64,000 bases of DNA from Planctomicrobium piriforme (GTDB lineage: Bacteria; Planctomycetota; Planctomycetia; Planctomycetales; Planctomycetaceae): NCBI GenBank assembly GCA_945860955.1, contig CAMATH010000008.1, forward strand, positions 1 through 64,000, written 5' to 3'. Below, one piece after another: positions 42,165 through 54,937 of this stretch (position 1 is its first letter; every line of letters starts with the position of its first letter). Under the pieces are notes generated by a model, which saw only the letters and a list, made by a program, of their open reading frames with translations, was not told the origin of the DNA and made no database searches. A program made the translations under genes and the position numbers.

Positions 42165-43112
42165 TCAATCGAACAGATAACTGACCGACTCATTCCGGTG
42201 AATCCGCTTGATCGCCTCTCCCAACAACGGCGCGACCGAAACAACCCGCAGATTCGGAAACATCTGTTCGGGCGACAGCGGGACGCTGTTCGTCACCACA
42301 ACCTCGTGGATCGGCGCTTCCCGCAGAATTTTTGACGCCTGTCCGCAAAAGACAGGATGCGTCGCCCCCACGTAGATTCGGCTCGCTTCGTGGGCATGGA
42401 CCACTTTGACCGCCCCCACCATCGAACCGCCCGTGGTGATCATGTCGTCAAAAATCAGCGCCGTCTTGCCCGCGATCGGACCGCCAATCAAATTCGCCTG
42501 CTTGGTCTCCGTCGCGCTCGACCGCCGTTTGTCGACAATGCACAGAGAACCACCCATCCGCTCCTGATGCTGTAGCGCCCGCTTGATGCTCCCTTCATCG
42601 GGACTCACAACCACCAGCTCTGACTCGGGCAATCCCAAACCGAGGAAGTAGTCATCGAGAATCGGGGCGGCATACAGGTGATCGACCGGGATGTCGAAAA
42701 ACCCCTGAATCTGCGCCGCGTGCAGATCCATCGCCAGGACCCGGTTCGCCCCCGCCTCAACGATCAGATTCGCGACCAGCTTCGCCGTGATCGGCACCCG
42801 CCCCGCGTCTTTCCGGTCTTGTCGGGCGTATCCGAAATACGGAATGACTGCGGTGATTCGCTCGGCACTCGCCCGTCGGCAGGCGTCGATCAGGACCAGC
42901 AACTCCATCAGGCTTTCGTTCACCGGCGGGCACGTCGGCTGCACGATGAAGACGTCGCGCCCGCGGATGTTTTCCTCCAGGCGCACGCCGATCTCGCCGT
43001 CGGGAAAGTTCCACGACTCGAGCCTGCCCAGCGTGATGTTCAAGTACGCTGCGATCTCACCCGCGAGTGCCGGATGGGCCTTCCCGCTGAGAATCGTCAG
43101 ATAATCGTACAT
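42165..43112 (-). CDS. prs: Ribose-phosphate pyrophosphokinase
   Basis: 315 aa, the typical length. Family motifs: RLEENIRGRDVFIVQPT, ITAVIPYFGYARQDRKD, MDLHAAQIQGFFDIPVDHLYA and the PRPP loop ALIFDDMITTGGSM. Makes PRPP from ribose 5-phosphate and ATP for nucleotide, His and Trp synthesis. Cytosolic. 17 bp after gltA on the same strand, likely co-transcribed. Confidence 0.95.
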   Translation of the reverse strand: MYDYLTILSGKAHPALAGEIAAYLNITLGRLESWNFPDGEIGVRLEENIRGRDVFIVQPTCPPVNESLMELLVLIDACRRASAERITAVIPYFGYARQDRKDAGRVPITAKLVANLIVEAGANRVLAMDLHAAQIQGFFDIPVDHLYAAPILDDYFLGLGLPESELVVVSPDEGSIKRALQHQERMGGSLCIVDKRRSSATETKQANLIGGPIAGKTALIFDDMITTGGSMVGAVKVVHAHEASRIYVGATHPVFCGQASKILREAPIHEVVVTNSVPLSPEQMFPNLRVVSVAPLLGEAIKRIHRNESVSYLFD

Positions 43113-43129
43113 GCGAGGGATCCTGAGGA

Positions 43130-44419
43130 TTATCGATTCTCGATCGGCACAAACTGCCGTTCTCGGGGACCGGTGTAAATCTGTCGCGGACGGTTGATTC
43201 GGCTGACTCCATCCTCCCGCTGTTCACGCCAATGGGCGATCCAGCCTGGCAGCCGGCCCAGTGCGAACATCACGGTGAACATGTTCGTCGGAATTCCCAT
43301 CGCGCGATAGATGATCCCGCTGTAAAAGTCGACGTTCGGATACAGTTTCCGTTCAATGAAATACGAATCGCTCAGCGCCACTTCGGCCAGTTCCTGAGCG
43401 ATCTCCAGCAACGGGTCATTGATGCCGAGCAACGCCAGAACCTCTCCTGCCTTCTTCTGCAGGATGGTCGCCCGCGGGTCGAAATTCTTGTAAACGCGGT
43501 GACCAAAACCCATCAGGCGGAAACCCGATTTCTTGTCTTTCGCCATCGCAACGTACTTTTTCAAGTCTCCGCCGTCGTCGCGAATCTTTTCGAGCATCTC
43601 GATCACTTCCTGATTGGCCCCGCCGTGCAGCGGACCCCACAGGGCGCAGATCCCCGCCGAGATCGACGCGAACAGGTTCGCCTGGCTGCTTCCCACCACC
43701 CGCACCGTCGAGGTGCTGCAATTCTGCTCGTGGTCGGCGTGCAGAATCAACAGCGCGTTGAGCGCACTCTCCAGCACCGGGGAAACTTCGTAGTGTTCGG
43801 TCGGGACGGCGAACATCATGTTCAGGAAGTTTGCGCAGTACGACAGTTCGTTCCGCGGATAAATCATCGGATGCCCGATGGACTTCTTGTACGCGTACGC
43901 CGCGATCGTCTTCAACTGCGCCAACAGCCGCACCATGTTCAGGTCGGGATCGTTGGCGGGCGCTTCCGGGTAATACGTCGAGAGCGACGCCACCATCGCC
44001 GACAGAATCGCCATCGGGTGCGCCGTTGGAGGAAACCCCTCGAAGAACTTCTTGAGGTCTTCGTGGATCATGCTGTGGGCGGTCAGCCGACCCCGCCACT
44101 CGGCCAACTGGTCCCGATCGGGGAGTTCGCCGTAAATCAGTAGGTAGGCGACTTCCGAAAACGCCGCCGTCTCGGCGAGCTGCTCAATCGGGTATCCGCG
44201 ATATCGTAGAATTCCCGCTTCGCCATCAATGAAGGTAATCGCGCTCTTGCACAGCCCGGTGTCCCCCAGCCCGGGGTCGAACATAATCGCCCCCGATTGT
44301 GCTCGCAGCGCGGAAATGTCGATCCCCAACTCCGCTTCCGTCCCCACCAACGTCGGGAATTCGTATTCCTTGCCGTTCAGCAGCAGTTTCGCCGTACTCA
44401 TTGTATTCGAATTCTCCAT
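43130..44419 (-). CDS. gltA: Citrate synthase
   Basis: 429 aa, bacterial hexameric type. Key regions: LILHADHEQNCSTST (catalytic His), ALWGPLHGGANQ (His), GFGHRVYKNFDPRAT, and DFYSGIIYRAMGIP (Asp). Condenses acetyl-CoA and oxaloacetate, first step of the TCA cycle. Start ATG 44419; an internal ATG at 44401 (MSTAKLLL) is also possible. Confidence 0.95.
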   Translation of the reverse strand: MENSNTMSTAKLLLNGKEYEFPTLVGTEAELGIDISALRAQSGAIMFDPGLGDTGLCKSAITFIDGEAGILRYRGYPIEQLAETAAFSEVAYLLIYGELPDRDQLAEWRGRLTAHSMIHEDLKKFFEGFPPTAHPMAILSAMVASLSTYYPEAPANDPDLNMVRLLAQLKTIAAYAYKKSIGHPMIYPRNELSYCANFLNMMFAVPTEHYEVSPVLESALNALLILHADHEQNCSTSTVRVVGSSQANLFASISAGICALWGPLHGGANQEVIEMLEKIRDDGGDLKKYVAMAKDKKSGFRLMGFGHRVYKNFDPRATILQKKAGEVLALLGINDPLLEIAQELAEVALSDSYFIERKLYPNVDFYSGIIYRAMGIPTNMFTVMFALGRLPGWIAHWREQREDGVSRINRPRQIYTGPRERQFVPIENR

Positions 44420-44639
44420 CGCGCGGTCCGCAATCGCGGCGTGTCTAGTAGACAGGTGGGTGGTGGGGGGAGCGGCGAACCGAGATTAGCCAACCACAGG
44501 AAGCGACACAAGGAACGAGTTGCGGAACCCCAGTCTCAAGACAACCTCCCCGCCGCTTGCCTCAAACGTTGCCCCCCGTCTATTGTTAGACGTCGGTGGA
44601 TCCTTCTCCACTCCCGCCCGCCTCACGGAATTCGACCGC

Positions 44640-47798
<3,159 letters not shown>

Positions 47799-47805
47799 TC
47801 TTGCC

Positions 47806-49275
47806 ATGCACACGCCCCATTTGTTCGCCGAGCCTGCCGCCGCTTTCGGATCCCGCCGCGAGTTTCTGACGCGGTCGGGGCAAGGCTGCGGTCTGCTCGC
47901 GCTGTCGAGCCTGCTGGCGCAGCAGGGCTTAGTCGCGCCGGCCGAGGCTGGTTCGGAGTCTGTCAATCCGCTGGCGAGCCGACAGCCTCACTTCCCGGTG
48001 CCGGCGAAGTCGGTGATCTGGCTGTTTATGAACGGCGGTCCCAGTCAGGTTGATACCTGGGACTACAAGCCCGAACTCGCCCGGCGGGATGGCAAGGAAC
48101 TCGAAGGCTTCGACAAGAATACCGGGTTCTTCACCGACAACGTCGGCCCGGTGATGAAATCGCCATTCGAGTTTCAGCAGCAGGGGCAGAGCGGTGCCTG
48201 GGTCTCTGAGATCTTCCCTCAGATGTCGAAACACGTCGATAAAATGGCCTTTCTCTATTCGTGCCATACCGATTCGAACAACCATTCGCCGGCGCTGTTC
48301 AAGATCAACACTGGCTCCGCGCGGATGGGGTTTCCGTGCGTCGGATCGTGGGTCACGTATGGCCTGGGAACCGAGACGCAGAACCTGCCGGCGTTTGTGG
48401 TGATGTACGACACTTTGGGGCGGGGGATTCCCAAGGGGCACGCGCAAAACTGGGGTTCGGGGTTTCTGCCCAGCGTGTATCAGGGGACCGCGCTCAAGGC
48501 GCAGGGAGCCCCGATTGACGACCTGATTCGGTCGGCGGAACAGTCCGACAAACAACAGCGGTCGCAGCTCGACTTGTTGGCGCGACTCAACCGCAGGCAG
48601 TTGGAGCAGCGGCCGGGGGAGGTCGATCTGGCCGCCCGGATCGAGTCGTTCGAGTTGGCGTACCGCATGCAGATGGCGGCCCCCGAGGCGATCGATCTCA
48701 CGAGTGAGTCGGAAGCGACGCAAAAGCTGTATGGTCTCGACAATCCGAAATGCACGCACTTCGCGAAACAGTGCCTCACCGCCCGGCGGATGGTCGAGCG
48801 GGGGGTTCGGTTCGTGCAGATTTACAGCGGCGGGATGGATAATGAACTGAGCTGGGACGGCCACAGCGACATTAAGAAAAACCACAGCGGTTTCGCGCAG
48901 GAAACCGACCAGCCGGTCGCCGGCCTGCTCGCCGACCTCGAATCGCGCGGCATGCTCGAGTCGACTCTGGTGATCTGGGGAGGCGAATTCGGTCGCCTGC
49001 CGATCGTGCAAAAGGGAGGCACCGGCCGGGACCACAACCCCCACGCCTTCACCTACTGGCTGGCGGGAGGCGGAGTCAAAGGGGGAACGCTGTACGGGAA
49101 AACCGACGAAATCGGCCATAAAGCGGTGGAAAACCGTGTGAGTGTCCACGACCTGCACGCGACGATCCTGCACCTGATGGGGCTGGAACACACCAAACTC
49201 ACCTACCGCTTCAGCGGCAGGGATTTCCGGCTGACGGATGTGGAGGGGAATGTGGTCGAGGACGTCGTGGCGTAA
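47806..49275 (+). CDS. DUF1501 family exported protein, partner of PSD1
   Basis: 489 aa. Tat-type start (SRREFLTRSGQGCGLLALS). Motifs VIWLFMNGGPSQVDTWDYKPE, VYSCHTDSNNHSPALF, VIWGGEFGRLPIVQ and TYRFSGRDFRLTD mark DUF1501. ATG 47806 chosen; ATG 47776 overlaps the PSD1 end and is also possible. Coupled to the PSD1 gene. Confidence 0.9.
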   Translation: MHTPHLFAEPAAAFGSRREFLTRSGQGCGLLALSSLLAQQGLVAPAEAGSESVNPLASRQPHFPVPAKSVIWLFMNGGPSQVDTWDYKPELARRDGKELEGFDKNTGFFTDNVGPVMKSPFEFQQQGQSGAWVSEIFPQMSKHVDKMAFLYSCHTDSNNHSPALFKINTGSARMGFPCVGSWVTYGLGTETQNLPAFVVMYDTLGRGIPKGHAQNWGSGFLPSVYQGTALKAQGAPIDDLIRSAEQSDKQQRSQLDLLARLNRRQLEQRPGEVDLAARIESFELAYRMQMAAPEAIDLTSESEATQKLYGLDNPKCTHFAKQCLTARRMVERGVRFVQIYSGGMDNELSWDGHSDIKKNHSGFAQETDQPVAGLLADLESRGMLESTLVIWGGEFGRLPIVQKGGTGRDHNPHAFTYWLAGGGVKGGTLYGKTDEIGHKAVENRVSVHDLHATILHLMGLEHTKLTYRFSGRDFRLTDVEGNVVEDVVA

Positions 49276-49534
49276 GGCGGTCGTTCGCCGGGACTGGAAC
49301 CCTCGGTACAATGCCTGCGTAGCGGGGGTTTTCACCCCTGCGAGACACGCCGTTGCAAGTCATTCGCCGACGCCTTCGTCGAATCGGATGCGGTAACTTT
49401 TGCCACGGAGAATGAAAACACCACATCCGGATTCCGGCGAAGAACCAGAGTCGAGGGGCGTCGTTGACAATCGCCATTCCTTCCCGTCAAGATGACGGAA
49501 CACCTTTCCCCTTTGGTTTCAGGAGCTTTCGCTC
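49276..49534 (+). terminator. Intergenic region with a terminator-like hairpin
   Basis: Near 49321-49340, GCGGGGGTTTTCACCCCTGC can fold, with no long T-run after it. No gene seen. Confidence 0.3.
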
Positions 49535-50608
49535 GTGAGCGACGCCGATTCCGTGACTCTGTTGCCCGCCGAGGCCGATCTGCAGTCCGTCGAACGCCTG
49601 GGCGAAGCGTACCGGCGGATCACCACCGAGGTCGGGAAGGTCATCGTCGGGCAGCAGCATGTGATCGAAGAAATCCTGATCGCAATGTTCGCCGGCGGAC
49701 ATTGCCTATTGGTGGGCGTCCCTGGACTGGCAAAGACGCTGCTCATTCGAACGCTCGCCGACTGCCTCGATCTGTCGTTCAGCCGCATTCAGTTCACCCC
49801 CGATCTGATGCCCGCCGACATCACCGGAACCGAAGTCATTCAAGAGGACAAGGCGACCGGTGCCCGGGCCTTTCGGTTTATTCCCGGACCGATCTTCGCG
49901 AATGTGGTCCTCGCCGACGAAATCAACCGAACTCCGCCGAAAACCCAGGCGGCGCTCCTCGAGGCGATGCAGGAGCATCAGGTGACCGTCGGCGGACGGT
50001 GGCACAAGCTCCCCGAGCCGTTCTTCGTGCTGGCGACGCAAAACCCGATCGAGCAGGAGGGAACGTATCCGCTTCCCGAAGCGCAGCTTGACCGGTTCAT
50101 GTTCAATGTGATGGTTGATTACCCGACGGAAGACGAAGAATTTCACATCGTTCGGCAAACCACCGCCGACACGCAGGCGGTCACGTCGAAGACCCTGTCC
50201 CGCGAGGAAATCGGGGCGCTGCAGCATTTCGTCCGACGGGTTCCGGTCGCCGACCATGTCATCCGCTACGCCATGCAGTTCACCCGTCTGACGCGGAACC
50301 GCGGCGTGGGTGTCCCCGATTTCATCAAGAAGTACGTCAGTTGGGGGGCCGGTCCCCGCGCCAGTCAATATCTGGTCCTTGGCGCGAAAGCCCGGGCGGT
50401 GCTGCACGGGCGTCCCTACGCGAGCACCGAAGATGTGCGGGCGGTCGCCGCCCCGGTCCTGCGGCATCGCCTGATGACCAACTTCAACGCCGAAGCCGAG
50501 GGAGTTCGTCCCGACGACATCGTCGCCCGGCTCGCCGAGATGATCCCCCAGGATCCGCAATCGCTCGCGGAAAAGAAGACGCTGGAACCGGTGTTCAAGA
50601 CCGCCTAG
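49535..50608 (+). CDS. MoxR-family AAA ATPase
   Basis: 357 aa. Walker A GVPGLAKTLL, Walker B VVLADEINRTPPKTQAALLEAMQE, sensor regions LATQNPIEQEGTYPLPEAQLDRFM. MoxR proteins act as chaperones for enzyme or membrane complexes with vWA partners. The DUF58 and vWA genes follow at once (6-bp gap), the conserved MoxR-DUF58-vWA operon of many phyla. Confidence 0.92.
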   Translation: MSDADSVTLLPAEADLQSVERLGEAYRRITTEVGKVIVGQQHVIEEILIAMFAGGHCLLVGVPGLAKTLLIRTLADCLDLSFSRIQFTPDLMPADITGTEVIQEDKATGARAFRFIPGPIFANVVLADEINRTPPKTQAALLEAMQEHQVTVGGRWHKLPEPFFVLATQNPIEQEGTYPLPEAQLDRFMFNVMVDYPTEDEEFHIVRQTTADTQAVTSKTLSREEIGALQHFVRRVPVADHVIRYAMQFTRLTRNRGVGVPDFIKKYVSWGAGPRASQYLVLGAKARAVLHGRPYASTEDVRAVAAPVLRHRLMTNFNAEAEGVRPDDIVARLAEMIPQDPQSLAEKKTLEPVFKTA

Positions 50609-50614
50609 CGCCCC

Positions 50615-51526
50615 ATGGAAGCCCACCAGAAATACCTCGATCCCGCGACCCTGGCGAAACTCAACGGGCTGGATCTGAAAGCCCGGCTGATTGTCGAGGG
50701 ATATGTTTCGGGTTTGCACAAAAGCCCGTTTCGCGGGTTTTCCATCGAATTCGCCGAACATCGCGAATACGTCGCCGGGGATGACCTGCGTTATGTCGAC
50801 TGGAAGGTGTTTGGTAAGTCCGACCGCATCTATCTCAAACAGTACGAAGAAGAGACCAACTTCGCATGCTGGTTTCTGGTCGACACGAGCGAGTCGATGA
50901 CCTATCGCTCGGACCAGGCGGCGGTCTCGAAGCTGGAATACGCCCGTTATGTGGCCGCCGCGCTCTCGTACATCGTGTTGCAACAGCAGGACGCGGTGGG
51001 ACTGGCGACGTTTGACCGGGGTGTCCGCAGTTTTGTCCGCGCCGCAACCCAGCCCGCGCATTTGAAACAGCTTTGCCACGTCATGGAGAGTGACGGAACC
51101 GGGAGCGATACCGCCCTGGGACCGATACTTCACGAACTCGCCGAACGGATCAAACAGCGCGGGGTGGTCGTTTTGTTGAGCGATCTGTTCGATGATGTCG
51201 AGGCGCTGATGATGGGACTCAAGCACCTGCGGCACCGTCGGCATGAGGTCATCGTGCTGCAGATCATCGACCCGGCCGAGCAGGATTTTCCGTTTCTCGA
51301 TCCCACACTGTTCCGGGGCCTGGAAGGGCTTCCGGAACTCATGACGGAGCCCCGCGCGCTGAAAGCCGCGTATCAGCGCGAGTTCGAACAGTTTCTGTCG
51401 GACGTGCGGGGCGGCTGTCGCGACCTGCATATGGATCACATGGTTCTTCGCACCGACCAGCCACTCGATCTGGCGCTGCGGACGTTCCTGAGCGCCCGCG
51501 CACGCCGCAAGCAGGGGGCGCGATGA
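50615..51526 (+). CDS. DUF58 domain protein
   Basis: 303 aa. Contains the signature GDDLRYVDWKVFGKSDRIYLKQYEEETN and a vWA-like part (WFLVDTSESMTYRS, GVVVLLSDLFDDVE). Partner of MoxR; 6 bp downstream of it. Confidence 0.9.
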   Translation: MEAHQKYLDPATLAKLNGLDLKARLIVEGYVSGLHKSPFRGFSIEFAEHREYVAGDDLRYVDWKVFGKSDRIYLKQYEEETNFACWFLVDTSESMTYRSDQAAVSKLEYARYVAAALSYIVLQQQDAVGLATFDRGVRSFVRAATQPAHLKQLCHVMESDGTGSDTALGPILHELAERIKQRGVVVLLSDLFDDVEALMMGLKHLRHRRHEVIVLQIIDPAEQDFPFLDPTLFRGLEGLPELMTEPRALKAAYQREFEQFLSDVRGGCRDLHMDHMVLRTDQPLDLALRTFLSARARRKQGAR

Positions 51527-51633
51527 GGTCACTTCACGCGTTGTACCGATGCTCGCACAGGCCGGAAGAGTCCCGGATCGTCCACGCCAGGAAAACCAGC
51601 AGCCCGCGTCGGAGTGATGCGCCACAGACCGCC

Positions 51634-51713
51634 GTAGGACGGGTCTCTGACCCGTCCGGCGGCGTCGCAGTCCATCGCCACACTCGTCAGGACGGGTCCG
51701 AGACCCGTCCTAC
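51634..51713. repeat. Palindromic GTAGGACGGGTC repeat, copy 1
   Basis: GTAGGACGGGTC (51634) and GACCCGTCCTAC (51702) are inverted, each arm itself a small palindrome (ACGGGTCTCTGACCCGT). In the 277-bp gap between the DUF58 and vWA genes. Such repeats occur widely in Planctomycetes (from memory). Confidence 0.7.
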
Positions 51714-51802
51714 GAGAGCGACGTCTTTTCCCGAAGCGGTTCAATGACGAATCAGCGCAGCCTCTTCCTTCATCTCGATCAGCCCGCTTAGGTCACTCCG
51801 CC

Positions 51803-54070
51803 GTGTTTCCCTGGATCGCCAATCTGTTCGCTTCGCCGTCGCTGTTGTGGTGGCTTGGGTTGGCCGGCGCGCCGCTGGTGATTCACCTGTTGCATCGCCG
51901 GAAATTCCGCGAAACGCAATGGGCGGCGATGAAGTTCCTGCTCGAAGCGGCCCGCAAGAATTCCCGCAGGCTTCGCGTCGAACAGTTGCTGCTGCTTCTG
52001 GTCCGCACGCTGCTGATTCTGCTGGCGCTGATGGCGGTCGCCGAACCGTTGGTGAACCGCGCCTCGGCACTGTTCCAATCGGGACTTCCAGTGCATCGGA
52101 TTGTGATCATCGACGCGTCGGCGAGCATGGGGGCGACCTCGGGAGACGAAACGCTGTTCCACAATGCCCGCCGCCTCGCGCGCGACATTGTGGAACGATC
52201 CCGCCAGGGTGACGCGATCAATCTGGTTCGCCTCTCCACTTTGTCCCCGCGCGTCATTGTGCAGACCCCCGCCCTGAGTGCCGGTCCGGTTCTGGATGAA
52301 ATCGACCGGATGGAACTCTCCCCCGCGCCGGCGGGACTTCTGGTCGGTCTGGAAGAGGCTGTCCCCCTGTTGCGCGGCGCGCCGGAGATCCGTCGCAAGG
52401 AAGTGTATCTCCTCAGCGATTTTCAGCGAGCCACATGGGACGCGGGGGCGGGGGACGCGTCGACGCGTCTGCGGGGCGTGTTGAAAAAACTGACCGACGG
52501 GGCCGAGTTGGTGTTGATTGACGTCGGTGAGCCGGGCCTGGCCAACGCGGGAGTCAACGGCATCGAGTCTCTGGACCCGGTGACGATTGCCGGGCGGGGC
52601 ACGCGGGTGCGTGTCAGCGTTCGCAATTTCTCCAGCGAAGCGCTGGCGGACCGGGAACTGCAGCTTCTGGTGGACGACCGGCTGGTTGATCGCCGAACGG
52701 TGAATCTGGCCGCGGGGGCCGAGACTTCGGAACTGTTCAACCCCGTCATCGACGGAGCGGGGGAACATCGTATCGAAGCCCGGCTGGGGGACGATTCGCT
52801 CCCCGTCGACAACCGTCGCTGGCTGGCGGTGTCGGTGAAAGACCGGTTGCGGGTGTTGTGCGTGAACGGCAGGGGGACGGGACGGGCACTGGCCAAGTCG
52901 ACCGATTTCCTGGCGCTCGCGCTGTCGCCGGCGGCGCGCGGGGGAGCGGTGGGGACGACGGAACGGAGTATCCTCGAGCCGACTGTGGTGAATGAAAGTG
53001 AACTGGCGAGTCTCGATTTGTCGTTGTTCGACTGTGTGTTTTATTGCGACGTGAAACGGTTTACCGAGCGCGAAGCGACCGCGATCACGACGTTTTTGAA
53101 ACAGGGTGGCGGAGTGATTTTTTGCGCGGGGGACCAGGTGCAGGCGAAGGAGTACAACGACGTCCTGTATAAACAGGGAGCCGGTGTCCTGCCTGCAAAG
53201 ATTGGCGAGCGCCAGGGAGATCCCGTGCGACGTGAGTCGATCGTTCGCTTCGACCCCGGAGAGTTTGGGCATCCGCTCATCGGCGCGTTTCAGGGAAACC
53301 CGGATGCGGGTCTGGAAAGCACCGTGTCGTACGCTTATCTCGCGACCTCGGGGATCAAGGAATCTGGTGGAAAAGTCGCCTTGCGATTTGACGACGGACA
53401 GCCGGCGATCCTCGAAAAATCCGTTGGCCTCGGGAAGTCGGTTCTCATCACGACCTCGCTTGATGATCAATGGTCGCTGTGGCCGTTATGGCCGAGTTAT
53501 GTTCCGCTGATTCAGGAGATCGCGCAATTCGCGGTCGCCGGTCGGGCGGGACAACGGCAAAAGACCGTGGGAGACAGTCTCGAGGCGAGTGTGCCCGCGG
53601 GAATCGGAGACACGGCGGTCGAAATGTCGCACCCCAATGGCGAACGGGAGAAGATCCGCCCGATTTCGAAGAATGGCGAATCGCGGATTGTGTTTGGTCC
53701 CGCGATTGAACTGGGGATTTATGAAGCCCGGATTCCTCCGCCATCGCTCCGGACTGAACAGTTCGCGGTCAATTTCGATTCTGCGGAAAGTAATCTCACG
53801 AAGTACACGCCGGAAGAGTTGCGGGAGGGACCGTTGGCTGGCATCGATGCGACTCTGGCACGCACCGCTTTGGAGCCCGCATCCACCGCGAGCGAATCGG
53901 TCCGACCGGTTTCGGGCGGGTTGACCCGGCCGATCTTGTATTTGTTGCTGTACCTGCTGTTTGTCGAGCAGGCACTGGCCTGGAATTTCAGCGCGGGCCT
54001 GTGGTTGTTGTGTCCACCGCTGGCGCTGTATTTGTGGTGGCGCAAGCGGAGTGGCGGAGTGCCGGCCTGA
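51803..54070 (+). CDS. vWA-domain membrane protein (BatA/BatB-like)
   Basis: 755 aa, GTG start at 51803. N-terminal membrane helices (LLWWLGLAGAPLVIHLLH, LLLLLVRTLLILLALMAV), vWA domain with MIDAS-type IIDASASMGATS, a large periplasmic region, and a C-terminal helix pair (ILYLLLYLLFVEQALAW). Last gene of the MoxR-DUF58-vWA set. Confidence 0.85.
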   Translation: MFPWIANLFASPSLLWWLGLAGAPLVIHLLHRRKFRETQWAAMKFLLEAARKNSRRLRVEQLLLLLVRTLLILLALMAVAEPLVNRASALFQSGLPVHRIVIIDASASMGATSGDETLFHNARRLARDIVERSRQGDAINLVRLSTLSPRVIVQTPALSAGPVLDEIDRMELSPAPAGLLVGLEEAVPLLRGAPEIRRKEVYLLSDFQRATWDAGAGDASTRLRGVLKKLTDGAELVLIDVGEPGLANAGVNGIESLDPVTIAGRGTRVRVSVRNFSSEALADRELQLLVDDRLVDRRTVNLAAGAETSELFNPVIDGAGEHRIEARLGDDSLPVDNRRWLAVSVKDRLRVLCVNGRGTGRALAKSTDFLALALSPAARGGAVGTTERSILEPTVVNESELASLDLSLFDCVFYCDVKRFTEREATAITTFLKQGGGVIFCAGDQVQAKEYNDVLYKQGAGVLPAKIGERQGDPVRRESIVRFDPGEFGHPLIGAFQGNPDAGLESTVSYAYLATSGIKESGGKVALRFDDGQPAILEKSVGLGKSVLITTSLDDQWSLWPLWPSYVPLIQEIAQFAVAGRAGQRQKTVGDSLEASVPAGIGDTAVEMSHPNGEREKIRPISKNGESRIVFGPAIELGIYEARIPPPSLRTEQFAVNFDSAESNLTKYTPEELREGPLAGIDATLARTALEPASTASESVRPVSGGLTRPILYLLLYLLFVEQALAWNFSAGLWLLCPPLALYLWWRKRSGGVPA

Positions 54071-54111
54071 GTCGCCAGTCAAACGCGAATCGACCTGCTA
54101 AACTACCCCGT

Positions 54112-54816
54112 ATGAACACACTGCGTTTTCTGCTCACCAACGACGACGGTGTCGACGCCGCTGGCCTGTCGGCCCTGCGTACCGCCGCCCAGGCCGTCAC
54201 CACAGTTCCCACGTTGACTGTGGCCCCCGATCGCTGCCATTCCGGCTGCGGACATCGCGTGACCACGCACGACCCGATTCGCGTCAGTCGGCAAAGCGAA
54301 CACGTATTTACGACCGATGGGACCCCCGCCGACTGCGTGCGGGTCGCGCTCGATCACGTTGTTCCTGATGTCGACTGGGTATTGGCGGGGATCAACCATG
54401 GCGGCAACCTGGGGGCCGATGTCTTTATGTCGGGAACCGTCGCCGCCGTGCGCGAAGGGGTCTTGCATGGGAAGCCGGGAATCGCCGCTTCGTACTACCA
54501 TAAAAAAGGCCTCGACCCGCTGAATTGGGAACGAGCGACCCGCTGGCTGACACCGATTCTGCGTGATCTCACCAGTCGACCGTGGCTGCCAGGGTCATTC
54601 TGGAATATCAATCTGCCCCACCTGTTGAACGACTCGGCCGAACCCGAGATCGAGTTTTGTGACCTCGATCCGTCCCCCTTGCCGGTCCGATACCGGACGG
54701 AAGACGGCGTATTGCACTACGCCGGCAACTACCACGAACGCCAGCGACACCCGGGCAGTGACGTCGACCGCTGTTTCGCGGGACGGATCACCATCTCGCT
54801 GGTCAAGTTGTACTAG
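54112..54816 (+). CDS. surE: 5'/3'-nucleotidase SurE
   Basis: 234 aa from ATG 54112. Motifs LLTNDDGVDAAG (metal-binding Asp pair), APDRCHSGCG, HGGNLGADVFMSGTVAAVRE and GKPGIAASY match SurE, which dephosphorylates nucleoside monophosphates in stationary phase. Convergent with the next gene. Confidence 0.88.
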   Translation: MNTLRFLLTNDDGVDAAGLSALRTAAQAVTTVPTLTVAPDRCHSGCGHRVTTHDPIRVSRQSEHVFTTDGTPADCVRVALDHVVPDVDWVLAGINHGGNLGADVFMSGTVAAVREGVLHGKPGIAASYYHKKGLDPLNWERATRWLTPILRDLTSRPWLPGSFWNINLPHLLNDSAEPEIEFCDLDPSPLPVRYRTEDGVLHYAGNYHERQRHPGSDVDRCFAGRITISLVKLY

Positions 54817-54937
54817 CCCCAGGCGGGATTTTTCGCGGCGGCTTCGAACCGCCACGACTCGCGGGAGCGGCGACCACATTCCCGTGCGACGCGAATCGCC
54901 TGAGTCGAATTGCCGCTTGCCGGGTGAAGAGCCGCGG

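Noticed and set aside
49535-54070. MoxR-DUF58-vWA genes as a conflict-type ternary system
   Set aside because: Operon order and neighbours are those of the common chromosomal Bat-type set, right of the island boundary; no effector gene.
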